Source of the DNA: Stackebrandtia nassauensis DSM 44728
GTDB taxonomy: Bacteria > Actinomycetota > Actinomycetes > Mycobacteriales > Micromonosporaceae
NCBI RefSeq assembly: GCF_000024545.1
Contig: NC_013947.1
Location: forward strand, 6,634,001-6,698,000
Reading direction: 5' to 3'
Length of the DNA: 64,000 nt
Shown here: positions 33,955-42,842 of the stretch, in pieces
How the letters are laid out: every line of letters starts with the position of its first letter
Position numbering within the stretch: position 1 is the first letter of the stretch
Program-made: the position numbers and the translations under genes
Notes under the pieces: generated by a model
Told to the model about the DNA's origin: nothing
Databases searched by the model: none
Seen by the model: only the letters and a program-made list of their open reading frames with translations

Positions 33955-36003
33955 TCAGTTCGACGGCGAGACCGATTCCTTGGTCGCCGCCAGTTTCCAG
34001 GTGTCGCGTCCGGCGGCCTTGGCCGCGTAGAGGGCCTCGTCGGCGGCGGCCAGCACCGAGGGGCCGTCGACGCCGTGTTCGGGGAAGACCGCCACCCCCA
34101 GCGAGACGGTGATGTCGATCGAGATGGAGTCGGTGGCGCCGGTGGCGGGTATGGACATCGGTGCGCCGCGCACGGCCTGGGCCAGCCGGTCGGCGACCCG
34201 GGAGGCGCCCTCGGTGTCGGCCTCGGGCAGCAGCACCACGAACTCCTCGCCGCCGTAGCGGAAGGCCAGGTCGACCTCGCGGATCTCGTTGGTGATCCGC
34301 TTGGCCAACTCCGCCAGGACCACGTCCCCGGCCGGGTGGCCGTAGGTGTCATTGACCACTTTGAACCGGTCCAGGTCCAGGGCGATGACGGCGGCGCTGC
34401 GGTGGAAGCGTCCGGCGCGTTCCACCTCGCGGCCCAGCGACACCTGGAGGTAGCGGTAGTTCCACAGGCCGGTCAGCGGGTCGGTCAGCGACAGCCGCTG
34501 CACCTCCTGATGGGACAGGACGTTGCCGACGGCCACCGCCGCCTGCCCGGCGAAGGTGCGCAGCGTCGACAGGTCGACCTCGTCGAACTCGTCGCCGCCG
34601 AGCCGGTCGTAGATGGCCAGCACCCCCAGCAGGGTGCCGTTGGGGGGCGCGCCGTCGGTGTCGCCGGAGCCGCCCGGGGTCACCGAGCGCACCGGCACCG
34701 CCAGGTAGGTGGTGCAGGTGGGTTCACCCGCGGCGGGCAGCACCGCCTCGTCGGTGCCGCCGATGCGGCCGCGCCGGGGCAGGCCGTCGGCGGCGACCCG
34801 GCCCAAGAGGCCCTCGCCCAGGCGGACGGCCACCTCGGTGGGCGACAGGTCGTCGGCGGCGAAGCCGTCTCCGGCCCGGCCGCGCAGCATCTGCGGGTCC
34901 ACCGGGTCGACCAGCAGCATCAGGCCGGAGCGGGCCCCGGTGACGGCCATCGAGGTGTCGACGATGACCTCCAGGATCCGGTCCAGGTCGAGGGTGCTCG
35001 ACAGCGTCTCGCCCAGCAGCGCCAGCTGGCCGCGCAGCTGGTCCCGGCTGGCGGTCAGCGCCGAAACGTAGCCCTGGGTCTCGCGGGCCATCCGGTTGAA
35101 GGAGCGCGCCACCGTGGCCAGTTCGTCGTGGCCGCGCACCGGCACCCGGGCGCTGAGTTCGCCCTGCGCCACCGCGTCGGCGCCCGCCGCCAGTTCGGCC
35201 AGCGGCCGGGTGGTGGAGCGGGCCAGCCAGGCCGCGGCGGCCACCGCCAGCAGCGCGGCCACGACCACGATGCCGCCCAGGGTCGCGAACAGGCCCTGGG
35301 TCGGCGGCGGTTTGGTGGCCAGCACCAGCGGGATCGGCGCGTCGGGACGCGGCGACACGGCCCGCACGAAGTGGCCGGAGTCGTTGGTGCCCACCGATCC
35401 GGTGGCGACGTCGTCGGCGGCGCGCAGCGTCCGGGTCGCCAGCCTACGATTGGACAATGTGGACAGTGGATCGTCACGGGAGTCGTCCACGATGACGTCG
35501 ACCCCGCCCGCGACGTCGGCGAGACCGTTGACGAAGGTGGCGTCGATCGGGGTCCACACCGTGACCGAGCCGCGTTCGGCGCCGTCACTGTCGTGGATCG
35601 GCACCCGCGCCTCCAGGGCCTCCAGCTGCTCGATCTCGCCGGTGGAGTGGTCGCAGCGCGCCGAGGTCTCCGACTCCGGGCGCTCGCCGAAGCCGATCGG
35701 GTCGCCCGAGCCGGTCTCGACGCGGATCGTGGCGGCCGGGCCGTCGGCGACGGCCTGCTTGGCGGCCGAGCGGGCGGCGCCGGCGTCGGAGGCCAGCAGC
35801 GCGACCGATCCGGCGACCCCCAGCAAACGCTCGCAGCTGGCCGATACCGTTGCGGAGATGGCCTGGGCCGCCGAGTCCAGGCGGTCGGAGGCACGGCCGG
35901 ACGACACGGCGTCGACGGCGGTGCCGATGAATACGGCACCCAGCAACACGGGACCGAGGACCACGACGAGAAAGGCAGCGGTAAGCCGGGCGCGCAACGG
36001 CAT
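33955..36003 (-). CDS. Membrane diguanylate cyclase: HAMP-GAF-GGDEF
   Basis: 682 aa. Transmembrane helix 1 (about 8-30), an extracytoplasmic sensor region (about 35-235), helix 2 (about 240-262), HAMP (about 262-315), coiled-coil link, GAF (about 345-500) and GGDEF (about 515-670). The active site is RYGGEEFVV, an intact GGEEF, and the inhibitory I-site RxxD is present as REVD five residues upstream, so feedback-inhibited c-di-GMP synthesis is predicted. GGAGGTG precedes ATG 36003. No phosphodiesterase is nearby. It interrupts the otherwise conserved galU to 5-formyl-THF cyclo-ligase order. Confidence 0.9.
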   Translation of the reverse strand: MPLRARLTAAFLVVVLGPVLLGAVFIGTAVDAVSSGRASDRLDSAAQAISATVSASCERLLGVAGSVALLASDAGAARSAAKQAVADGPAATIRVETGSGDPIGFGERPESETSARCDHSTGEIEQLEALEARVPIHDSDGAERGSVTVWTPIDATFVNGLADVAGGVDVIVDDSRDDPLSTLSNRRLATRTLRAADDVATGSVGTNDSGHFVRAVSPRPDAPIPLVLATKPPPTQGLFATLGGIVVVAALLAVAAAAWLARSTTRPLAELAAGADAVAQGELSARVPVRGHDELATVARSFNRMARETQGYVSALTASRDQLRGQLALLGETLSSTLDLDRILEVIVDTSMAVTGARSGLMLLVDPVDPQMLRGRAGDGFAADDLSPTEVAVRLGEGLLGRVAADGLPRRGRIGGTDEAVLPAAGEPTCTTYLAVPVRSVTPGGSGDTDGAPPNGTLLGVLAIYDRLGGDEFDEVDLSTLRTFAGQAAVAVGNVLSHQEVQRLSLTDPLTGLWNYRYLQVSLGREVERAGRFHRSAAVIALDLDRFKVVNDTYGHPAGDVVLAELAKRITNEIREVDLAFRYGGEEFVVLLPEADTEGASRVADRLAQAVRGAPMSIPATGATDSISIDITVSLGVAVFPEHGVDGPSVLAAADEALYAAKAAGRDTWKLAATKESVSPSN

Positions 36004-36115
36004 CGAAACACCTCCTTCGCAGCCGGACCCTAGAGCGAGCGTTACACAGAGCAGCAGCATCCGCACAGTTAGCCAACCGTCCGAGGACAAATCCCGGCCA
36101 AACGACGGAGTCGAC

Positions 36116-36736
36116 TTGAACGTTCACCTGAATGGCCCGGCGGGGTCGCCGAGCCGAAAGGCCCACCTGAGGTCGGATATTCTCTCCCACCGCCGAGAGT
36201 TGTCCGCGACAGACCTCGATATCGCGGCCCGGACGGTGCTGGCGGCGTTGCTGGCCGGTTTGCGACTGCCAGCCGGTTCCACAGTGGCAGCGTACTCCCC
36301 GGTCGCCACCGAACCTGGCGGAAAGTTGACGCGCGCCCTGTCAGGTGCCGGACACCGTGTGCTACTGCCCGTCGTGCTGCCGGATCTCGACCTGGACTGG
36401 GCCGAGTACACCGGAAAACAGCACCTCACCGCCAAGGGGCTGTCCGAACCGGACGGTCCCACGCTGGGCACCGACGCCGTGGCGCAGGTCGACGCGCTCG
36501 TCGTCCCGGCGCTGGCCGTCGACACCGACGGGGTCCGGCTGGGCAAGGGCGGCGGCTGCTACGACCGGGCCCTGACCCGGGTGGGGCCGGGCGTGCCGGT
36601 CGTCGCGCTGCTGCACGACGGCGAATGGCCCCGGATGGTGCCCCGCGAACCCCACGATCGTCCGGTGACGGCGGTGGTCACGCCGAGCGGTGGCTACGTG
36701 AATCTGGGCACCCGTACGCGGCCCCGCAGCTCGTGA
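36116..36736 (+). CDS. 5-formyltetrahydrofolate cyclo-ligase
   Basis: 206 aa. Family motifs: KAHLRSDILSHRRELS near the N-terminus (substrate-binding Arg), AYSPVATEPG, and the ATP/metal segment VDTDGVRLGKGGGCYDRAL near 140, a perfect match to the GxRLGxGxGxYDR signature. Converts 5-formyl-THF to methenyl-THF. The start is set at TTG 36116 behind GGAG; the frame runs upstream through the divergent promoter without ATG or GTG. Ortholog position equals Rv0992c, next to galU. Confidence 0.9.
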   Translation: MNVHLNGPAGSPSRKAHLRSDILSHRRELSATDLDIAARTVLAALLAGLRLPAGSTVAAYSPVATEPGGKLTRALSGAGHRVLLPVVLPDLDLDWAEYTGKQHLTAKGLSEPDGPTLGTDAVAQVDALVVPALAVDTDGVRLGKGGGCYDRALTRVGPGVPVVALLHDGEWPRMVPREPHDRPVTAVVTPSGGYVNLGTRTRPRSS

Positions 36737-36792
36737 CGCGCGCGTCCGGGAGGCCCGAGGTGGCCGAAACGCGAGTTATGGCGCATAATTGC

Positions 36793-36819
36793 TTAGCACT
36801 CGTTTTGGGCGAGTGCTAA
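36793..36819. promoter_or_regulatory. CIRCE element (HrcA operator)
   Basis: Perfect consensus TTAGCACTC (36793-36801), nine-base spacer, GAGTGCTAA (36811-36819). A -10-like CATAAT ends three bases before it, so HrcA bound here would block the start of transcription of the zinc-ribbon gene at 36853. CIRCE is otherwise known upstream of groES/groEL. Confidence 0.95.
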
Positions 36820-36852
36820 TTATCGTTGCGAATCGTGTGGAAGAGGCGAGCT

Positions 36853-37179
36853 GTGCCCACGTACCAATACGTCTGCACCAAGTGCGGTCACGATCTCGAG
36901 GCGCGCCAGTCGTTCACCGACAAGGCGCTGACCGACTGCCCCTCGTGCGGCATCGACGGCGCGCTGCGCAAGCAGTTCGGTTCGGTGGGCGTGGTCTTCA
37001 AGGGCTCGGGCTTCTACCGCACCGACTCGCGCACCGGTTCCGGCAAGGAGCTGGCCAAGAACGACTCCAAGCCCGCCAAAGCGGCTTCGGAGTCGAAGAG
37101 TGAAGCCAAGTCGGAGTCCAAGCCCAAGACCGAGACCAAGAAGGCCGACAAGCCCAAGGCCGCCAGCTCCACCTCGTAA
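36853..37179 (+). CDS. FmdB/Ruc-like zinc-ribbon protein, redox chaperone candidate
   Basis: 108 aa. N-terminal zinc ribbon with two CxxC pairs (YVCTKCGH and DCPSCG), then GVVFKGSGFYRTDSR, and a C-terminal half made almost wholly of Lys, Ser, Glu and Ala (low complexity, disordered). This architecture and the location beside the cyclo-ligase and galU match M. tuberculosis Rv0991c (Ruc), a chaperone activated by oxidation that loses zinc. The perfect CIRCE element upstream agrees with HrcA control of Ruc. GTG 36853 follows GAGG. Function by orthology, not shown. Confidence 0.85.
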   Translation: MPTYQYVCTKCGHDLEARQSFTDKALTDCPSCGIDGALRKQFGSVGVVFKGSGFYRTDSRTGSGKELAKNDSKPAKAASESKSEAKSESKPKTETKKADKPKAASSTS

Positions 37180-37200
37180 AAGCTGAGCCCGGGGCGAGGA

Positions 37201-37279
37201 GATTCGTCGTCTGGCAAGGCGGAGGAGGAGCTAGTGCGCCAGCACTCGCGACGACGACAACGCCGCCAGTCGGCGAATC
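37201..37279. repeat. Long imperfect inverted repeat in convergent gap
   Basis: GATTCGTCGTCTGGC (37201-37215) pairs with GCCAGTCGGCGAATC (37265-37279) with two mismatches across a 49-nt loop. Lies between the Ruc-like and PQQ genes, likely a transcription stop for one or both. Confidence 0.5.
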
Positions 37280-37300
37280 CACCGTCCCGGGCCAGTCTTT

Positions 37301-39124
37301 TCAGGTGATCGAGAAGTAGCTGCCATCATCGGCCCCGGTGACGGGGAAGCTGACCGCGACGCTGTTGGGCGTCACGTGCAGGGAGGCGCGGCGGCACCAG
37401 TCGGTCTTGGCGAACCGGGCCGGTACCGGCAGTTCGTCCTTGTCGCTGGAGTCGGGTCCGGCCTCGTACAGGCGGCACTTCGGGCGGTTGAGGTCCATGG
37501 ACGCGTCGGCGGCCATGATGACGCGGCCGTCGGGCAGTCCCGCGAACCAGTTGCCCGCCTTCTCCTTGCGCATCGGCGCGTAACCCAGATCCGCCTTGGC
37601 CTTGTAGCGCTTCTTGCCCGACTTCAGTGAATAAGCCGCGACGTCGAAGGTCGCGCCCGCCTCGCCCGAGACCTGGTGGCACTCGCCCAGCACCACGCTG
37701 CCGGTTCTGGGGTCGTCCCCGGCCAGTTGCAGGGTGCCCGCGCAGGCGGTGGCGTAGGTGTCGCCCAGGTGCAGGTTCTTGCGCCGCCACTCCTTCTCGC
37801 CGGTCTGGATGGAGATCGCGTTGAGGTCGTGGCGGAACTTGCGGGCCGCGAACATGCCGTCCTTGGGGGAGGCGTCGCGGCGGACGTCGGCGACCACTAG
37901 CTCGGGCGTGATGACCAGGCCGTTCTTGTAGATGTGCCCCTCGGCCTTGGCCCGCCAGCTCCAGCGCTTCTGGCCGGTGGCGGCGTCCAGCGCCACCACC
38001 CCGGCCCGGTCCTTGGTGTCGGTGTCGGAGCGGCAGGCCAGGCCCAGCACGACCCGGACGTCGTCATCGTCGACCGTGGAGATCTCGCAGTCGTTGGGGG
38101 CCTGGTACTTCCACCGCATCCCGGCGCTGTGGTCGCGGGCCTCCAGCGCAGTCTTTGTGGGCGCGTGGATCAGCAGGTGGCTGGTGACGGCCCGCAGCGT
38201 GCCGGGGTCGCCGTCGAAGGGGACGTCGGCGCGCAGCGCCCCGGACTTCACGTCCAGTATGGAGACGTATCGCATGGTGGTGTCGTCGCGGCGTTTGCCC
38301 GGCAGCGCCACCAGGCCGCGATCGGCCGACAGCACCGGCGGTCCGCTGGCGGCGCGGTTCCAGCGGCGGTGGTGCCAGCGTTCGGCGCCGGTGGCCGCGT
38401 CGCGCATCGTCACCGCGACCGAGGCGTGCTCGCCGGTCTCGTCGAGGGCCAGCAGTCCGGCCGGGGTGCCGACGCCGCCGTCGGCGGCCCCCTGCGCCCG
38501 GGTGGCGTCCAGGGCCAGTCTCGCGGCCCGGGGCGCGTCTGAGTCGGTGACGGTGGCGTCGGTGTTGGCCGCGTCGGTCCACTCGTGCATCGCCGGAGCC
38601 CCGGCGCCCGCGGCGACCACGACCACCGCCATGGCCAGCACGCTCACCCGCACCGTCATGTCGACCGGCGGCCGCCATCTCGGCGCGGGCACCTTGCCGT
38701 CGGTGGCCATCTCGCCCAGCACCAGCAGGCCGCCGCCCAGCACGCCGAAGACGAAGGCCAGCGCCGCCAGGGCGTGCCGGTGCGCGATATAGGCCAGTTC
38801 GCCCGGGTCGGGCATCGTCAGGTACACCAGCCAGCCGGAGATGGCGGCGCCGACGGCGAAGACGCCCCCGGCCAGTCCGGTGGCCCAGCCGGGATTGGTG
38901 ACCATAATGGTCAGTACGACGCCGACGGCGAGGCATCCGACGATCATGCCGACGGCCAGGAAGGTCCCCGTGGTCTCGCCGGTGCCCGGTTCGGTGAAAA
39001 CCGCTATCGCCAACAGGATCGCGCAGGCCGCCAGGGCGCTGCCGCCCGCGTACAGCAGGGCGCTGCGCAGCAGCGGCTTTCCCCAACCTGTTTTCCATTG
39101 ACTTCGGCGCCGCGAGATGATCAC
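37301..39124 (-). CDS. Membrane protein with extracytoplasmic PQQ-like beta-propeller
   Basis: 607 aa. About five transmembrane helices in the first 185 residues (for example LLYAGGSALAACAILLAIAVF and LAVGMIVGCLAVGVVLTIMV), then a beta-propeller region with repeated PQQ-type blades ending in Trp (TGAERWHHRRW, SAGMRWKYQ, TGQKRWSWRAK, TGEKEWRRKN). In actinomycetes this pairing is common and function is unknown; blades may bind a ligand or protein. The start at 39124 is tentative. Confidence 0.8.
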   Translation of the reverse strand: MIISRRRSQWKTGWGKPLLRSALLYAGGSALAACAILLAIAVFTEPGTGETTGTFLAVGMIVGCLAVGVVLTIMVTNPGWATGLAGGVFAVGAAISGWLVYLTMPDPGELAYIAHRHALAALAFVFGVLGGGLLVLGEMATDGKVPAPRWRPPVDMTVRVSVLAMAVVVVAAGAGAPAMHEWTDAANTDATVTDSDAPRAARLALDATRAQGAADGGVGTPAGLLALDETGEHASVAVTMRDAATGAERWHHRRWNRAASGPPVLSADRGLVALPGKRRDDTTMRYVSILDVKSGALRADVPFDGDPGTLRAVTSHLLIHAPTKTALEARDHSAGMRWKYQAPNDCEISTVDDDDVRVVLGLACRSDTDTKDRAGVVALDAATGQKRWSWRAKAEGHIYKNGLVITPELVVADVRRDASPKDGMFAARKFRHDLNAISIQTGEKEWRRKNLHLGDTYATACAGTLQLAGDDPRTGSVVLGECHQVSGEAGATFDVAAYSLKSGKKRYKAKADLGYAPMRKEKAGNWFAGLPDGRVIMAADASMDLNRPKCRLYEAGPDSSDKDELPVPARFAKTDWCRRASLHVTPNSVAVSFPVTGADDGSYFSIT

Positions 39125-39206
39125 GCTACGGTTCTACCCGAACACGCCTGCCCGTGTGGCTAACTCGCCGCATCCGCTCCGGCGCGGCCTTGAGTCCTCA
39201 AGAGAC

Positions 39207-39683
39207 TCAGGATTGTCCGTGGGCGGCCCAGACCCGGTTCAGGCGGGACTGGTAGTAGCAGACACCGGTGCCGAAGAGCAGCACCTGGAGCAGTGTTCCC
39301 ACTGCGCCCGAGCAGGTTCCGGCGCGGGCGAAGGCCATGGCCCGCGAGATCCGGCCGCCGGTGCGGACAAAGGAGACGATCGCCGAGATCGAAAGAGTGA
39401 ACGGTGCGATGATCGTCACGTTGCACAGCGCGAGCCCCGGGCTCACCTCAATCTGTCCATTGTAATCGCGCACCTCACGGTTCACTTTGTAATACCAGAC
39501 CATGCCGTAGACGCCGAGGGTGACGAGGGTCAGGAGCCAGACCGCGACCGGGCTGCGGGTCTTGCCCAGCTGGACACCGGTGGCGTGGGCGGCCGCCGCG
39601 ACGATGTCGGGCTGACCGATCGCCGGGACCGCCGACGCCGGGGGCTCGGAGTAGGGCTGCGGGGACTGCTGGCCGTACGCCAT
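39207..39683 (-). CDS. DUF4234 membrane protein
   Basis: 158 aa. A Pro/Ser/Gln-rich N-terminus is followed by the DUF4234 core: RSPVAVWLLTLVTLGVYGMVWYYKVNREVRDYN, then two more hydrophobic stretches. The short basic VNREVRDYN after the first helix is diagnostic. ATG 39683 with AGGAG 11 bases upstream. Function unknown. Confidence 0.82.
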   Translation of the reverse strand: MAYGQQSPQPYSEPPASAVPAIGQPDIVAAAAHATGVQLGKTRSPVAVWLLTLVTLGVYGMVWYYKVNREVRDYNGQIEVSPGLALCNVTIIAPFTLSISAIVSFVRTGGRISRAMAFARAGTCSGAVGTLLQVLLFGTGVCYYQSRLNRVWAAHGQS

Positions 39684-39748
39684 GGGGACGGATCTCCTGG
39701 TGAATTGGTCGAGTGGCGGCACAACTCTCCCCAAGGTAGTGGCGTATG

Positions 39749-40600
39749 TCAATACTCCTGTCGGTCAGGCCGCAGTGGTACGACTACCGGACCCGACTCC
39801 GAGTCGATCACCCGCACCCTCGCGCGGTAATGCGTGGCCAGCAGCTCGGTGGTGAGGACCTCGGCGGCCGGGCCGAGCGCGGCCAGTCGTCCGGCGGCCA
39901 GCAGCAGCAGCCGGTCGGCGTACTCACCGGCGATCGACAGTTCGTGCATCGTCGACACGACCGTGAGCCCTTCCTCGGCGCGCAGGGTGTCGACCAGTTC
40001 CAGCACCTCCTGCTGGTGCCCGATGTCCAGTGCCGAGGTCGGTTCGTCGAGCAGCAGCAGCGCCTGGCGGGTCCCGGCCAGCTGGGCCAGCGCCCGCGCC
40101 AGGATGGCCCGCTGCCGTTCCCCGCCCGACAGCGTCGCCAGCGCCCGGGTGGTGAACGGCATCAGGTCGAGCCGTTCGCACACCCGCAGGGCGACGTCGA
40201 CGTCGTGCTGGCTCTCGCGGCCGAGCGCGTGGATGTGCGGGGTGCGGCCCAACAGGACGTAGTCGAGGACCGTCATGCCCTCCGGCACCACCGGGGACTG
40301 GACCACCACCGCGATCCGGCGGGCGAGTTCCCGGCGCGGCAACGCGGCGAGGTCGTCGCCGTACAGCCGCACCCGGCCGTCGAAGGCCAGCAGTCCGGCC
40401 ACGGCGTGCAGCAGCGTGGACTTCCCGGCGCCGTTGGGCCCGATGACGGTGAGCCATTCGCCGGGCTCGACGGTGAAGGACACCTCGTCGACGATGAGCG
40501 CCCCGCCTAGGCGCACCGTCACGTCCTCGGCCGACAGGGCGGTCACGACGGCCTCCCCGTGTGAGCTGGCTGGGCTGGGGGGTGGGCTCGCGAGTGTCAT
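39749..40600 (-). CDS. btuD: Vitamin B12 ABC transporter, ATP-binding protein
   Basis: 283 aa. Walker A GPNGAGKST near residue 51, Q-loop VVVQSP, signature LSGGERQRAILARAL, Walker B LLLLDEPTSALD, in the FecE/BtuD subfamily. Its ATG overlaps the btuC stop (ATGA). Third gene of a btuFCD operon whose leader has a cobalamin riboswitch, which identifies the cargo as a corrinoid rather than a siderophore. Confidence 0.9.
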   Translation of the reverse strand: MTLASPPPSPASSHGEAVVTALSAEDVTVRLGGALIVDEVSFTVEPGEWLTVIGPNGAGKSTLLHAVAGLLAFDGRVRLYGDDLAALPRRELARRIAVVVQSPVVPEGMTVLDYVLLGRTPHIHALGRESQHDVDVALRVCERLDLMPFTTRALATLSGGERQRAILARALAQLAGTRQALLLLDEPTSALDIGHQQEVLELVDTLRAEEGLTVVSTMHELSIAGEYADRLLLLAAGRLAALGPAAEVLTTELLATHYRARVRVIDSESGPVVVPLRPDRQEY

Positions 40601-41685
40601 GGCCGCACCTCCGTGGAGGTGCGCATGACCAGCACGAAGAACGGGGCGCCGATGAACGCGGTGACCACGCCGATGGGCAGCTCGGCGGGGGCGACGACGG
40701 TGCGGGCGGCCAGGTCGGCCAGGACCAGGAACGCGCCGCCGAACACCAGCGACAGCGGCAGGATGCTGCGGTAGGAGCGGCCCGCCAGCAGCCGGACGAT
40801 GTGGGGCACCACGACGCCGACGAAGCCGATCAGGCCGCTGACCGACACGGCGGCGGCCGTCCCCAGCGAGGCGGCCGTCAGCAGGATCAGCCGGGACCGG
40901 CGCGGGTGCAGGCCCAGCGCGGCGGCCTCGGTGTCGCCGAGGCTGAGGACGTCGAGTTCGCGGCGGCGCAGCAGCACCAGCAGTCCGGTGACCGCGACGT
41001 AGGGCAGCAGCATCGCCACGTCGGACCAGTTGACCGAGCCGAGCCGTCCCAACAGCCACGAGTACACGTTGTCCAGGGACTCGACGTTGCGCTGCTGCAC
41101 GTAGGTCTGGGCGGCGGAGAGGAAGGCCGAGACCGCGACCCCGGCCAGGATCAGGGTTCCGGCGCCGCGTTTGGCCGAGCCCGCGCCCAGCAGGTAGGTG
41201 GCGGCCAGGGCCGCCATGGCGCCGACGAACGCGGCCAGCGGCAGCAGTCGCGGGCTCAGGTCCATCCCACCGGCTCGGGCCACTATGTACAGTGTCGCGC
41301 CGAGTCCGGCCCCGGCGGCGACGCCCAACAGCATCGGGTCGGCCAGCGGATTGCGGAACACGCCCTGGTAGCAGCCGCCCGCCAGCGCCAGCATCGCGCC
41401 GACCAACAGGCCCAGCACGACCCGCGGCAGCCGCAGGTTCCACACGATCGCGCCCTGCTGCTCACTCAGCCCGGACACGACCTCGACGCCGGGGATGTGG
41501 TCCACGAGCTCCAGCGCCACGCTGCCGGGCGGCAGCGACACCGGCCCCAGCGCCACCCCCGCGACGAGGGCCGCGACCAGCACGCCGCAGCCGATCAACA
41601 TCCACAACGGACGCAGCCCGGCCGGTCGCGGCCCCTTCACGGAACCGCCCCGGCCGGGCGACGTACCGACTTTCGCCGAGGTCAC
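40597..41685 (-). CDS. btuC: Vitamin B12 ABC transporter, permease
   Basis: 362 aa, FecCD/BtuC type with about ten membrane helices. Family segments LRLPRVVLGLLVGAMLALAG, FRNPLADPMLLGVAAGAGLG and GLIGFVGVVVPHIVRLLAG (the NBD-coupling helix) are clear. GTG start immediately follows the btuF TAG with no gap. Imports cobalamin with BtuD and BtuF. Confidence 0.92.
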   Translation of the reverse strand: MTSAKVGTSPGRGGSVKGPRPAGLRPLWMLIGCGVLVAALVAGVALGPVSLPPGSVALELVDHIPGVEVVSGLSEQQGAIVWNLRLPRVVLGLLVGAMLALAGGCYQGVFRNPLADPMLLGVAAGAGLGATLYIVARAGGMDLSPRLLPLAAFVGAMAALAATYLLGAGSAKRGAGTLILAGVAVSAFLSAAQTYVQQRNVESLDNVYSWLLGRLGSVNWSDVAMLLPYVAVTGLLVLLRRRELDVLSLGDTEAAALGLHPRRSRLILLTAASLGTAAAVSVSGLIGFVGVVVPHIVRLLAGRSYRSILPLSLVFGGAFLVLADLAARTVVAPAELPIGVVTAFIGAPFFVLVMRTSTEVRP

Positions 41686-42579
41686 CTACTTCGACTTGGC
41701 CACGGCGTCGGTGATATCACGCATCAGGTCCACGACGCGCGGGCCCCAGCGTGAGGAGACGTCGGCGTCCAGCGAGTAGACCTGCTTCTTCTTGACGGCC
41801 TCGAGGGAGTCCCAGCCCTGTCGGCCGGTGACGTCCTTGACGGTCTGGCCGCCGGTGGCGAACACGAAGTCCGGGTTCTCCGACAGGATGAACTCGCCGG
41901 TCAGCTTCGGGTAGCCGCCGGTCTCCTCGGCGCCCTCGACGCCGTCGGCGATGTTGACCAGGCCCGCCTTCTTCAGCAGCGAACCGGCGAAGGTGTCGGA
42001 GGTCAGGGTGTAGTGGTCGTCGTCGAGTTCGTAGTAGACGGTCGGCTTGTCCTCGCGGGAGGGCAGCTGTTCCACCATCGTGTCGATCTCGGACTCGATG
42101 TCGCCGGTGAGCTTCTTGGCGTCCTTGCGGTGGCCGGTCAGCGCGCCGAGGTCCTCGATCTGCTCGTAGCTGTCGTCGAGGCTGGCCGCCGCCGGGGCGT
42201 AGTAGGTCGGGATCTTGGCTTCCTTGAGCTTGTCCCGGATGCCCTCCTGGTCGTGCGACACGACGACGAGGTCGGGCTCGTAACCGGCGATCGACTCGAC
42301 GTTCGGGTTGAACGCGTCCAGGTCGGTCTTGGGCGCGTCCTTGGGGTAGTTCGAGGTGGAGTCGACGGCCTCGACCTGGTCACCCGCGTCGATGGCGAAC
42401 AGCATCTCGGTGGCGGTGGCCGACAGCGACACGATCTTGTCGGGTTTGGCGTCCAGCGTCACGCCGCCGGCGGCGTAGTCGCCGCCGCCGTCCTTCTCCT
42501 CGGACGGGGCGTCAGCGCAGGCTGTCAGTGCCAGGGTGGCAACCGCCGCGACGCCGAGCAGTTTCGGGCCTAGTCTCAT
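41686..42579 (-). CDS. btuF: Vitamin B12 ABC transporter, substrate-binding lipoprotein
   Basis: 297 aa. Lipoprotein signal with lipobox LTAC (VATLALTACADAPSE) and the BtuF/helical-backbone periplasmic binding fold: DKIVSLSATATEMLFAIDAGDQVEAVDSTS, YEPDLVVVSHDQEGI, and a C-terminal SLEAVKKKQVYSLD. GGAGG before ATG 42579. First gene after the cobalamin riboswitch. Confidence 0.92.
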   Translation of the reverse strand: MRLGPKLLGVAAVATLALTACADAPSEEKDGGGDYAAGGVTLDAKPDKIVSLSATATEMLFAIDAGDQVEAVDSTSNYPKDAPKTDLDAFNPNVESIAGYEPDLVVVSHDQEGIRDKLKEAKIPTYYAPAAASLDDSYEQIEDLGALTGHRKDAKKLTGDIESEIDTMVEQLPSREDKPTVYYELDDDHYTLTSDTFAGSLLKKAGLVNIADGVEGAEETGGYPKLTGEFILSENPDFVFATGGQTVKDVTGRQGWDSLEAVKKKQVYSLDADVSSRWGPRVVDLMRDITDAVAKSK

Positions 42580-42599
42580 GGTTCCTCCAGGTCGGTCGA

Positions 42600-42790
42600 G
42601 GGCCTTCGCCTGGCCGACGGGAGGTCCGTCGCGCGAGACGCTCAATCCTCGAAAAGCGCGGTTCGCGACCTCTCCACAGGCGACCTGGCTTGGCTCACCG
42701 TCGGAGCCTTCACAGTTGCGGGACAGCGCCGGATTCGCACCGGCTTCGCTGTGGAGCGGTCTTGGTCGGTCACGACAGTAGCGCGGACGG
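42600..42790 (-). promoter_or_regulatory. Cobalamin riboswitch
   Basis: On the minus strand the conserved core AGCCGGTGCGAATCCGGC is followed by the invariant CTGTCCCGCAACTGTGA and, later, the B12 box AGCCAGGTCGCCTG. These are hallmark cobalamin aptamer elements. A CCTCC (minus strand, 42620-42624) can pair with the btuF GGAGG at 42584-42588, suggesting translational control. No further gene in the 263-bp leader. Confidence 0.93.
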
Positions 42791-42842
42791 AGGGTGTGAC
42801 CCACTCCGCCCGCGCTACCGCGGCAGAACATTCAGTTATCGG

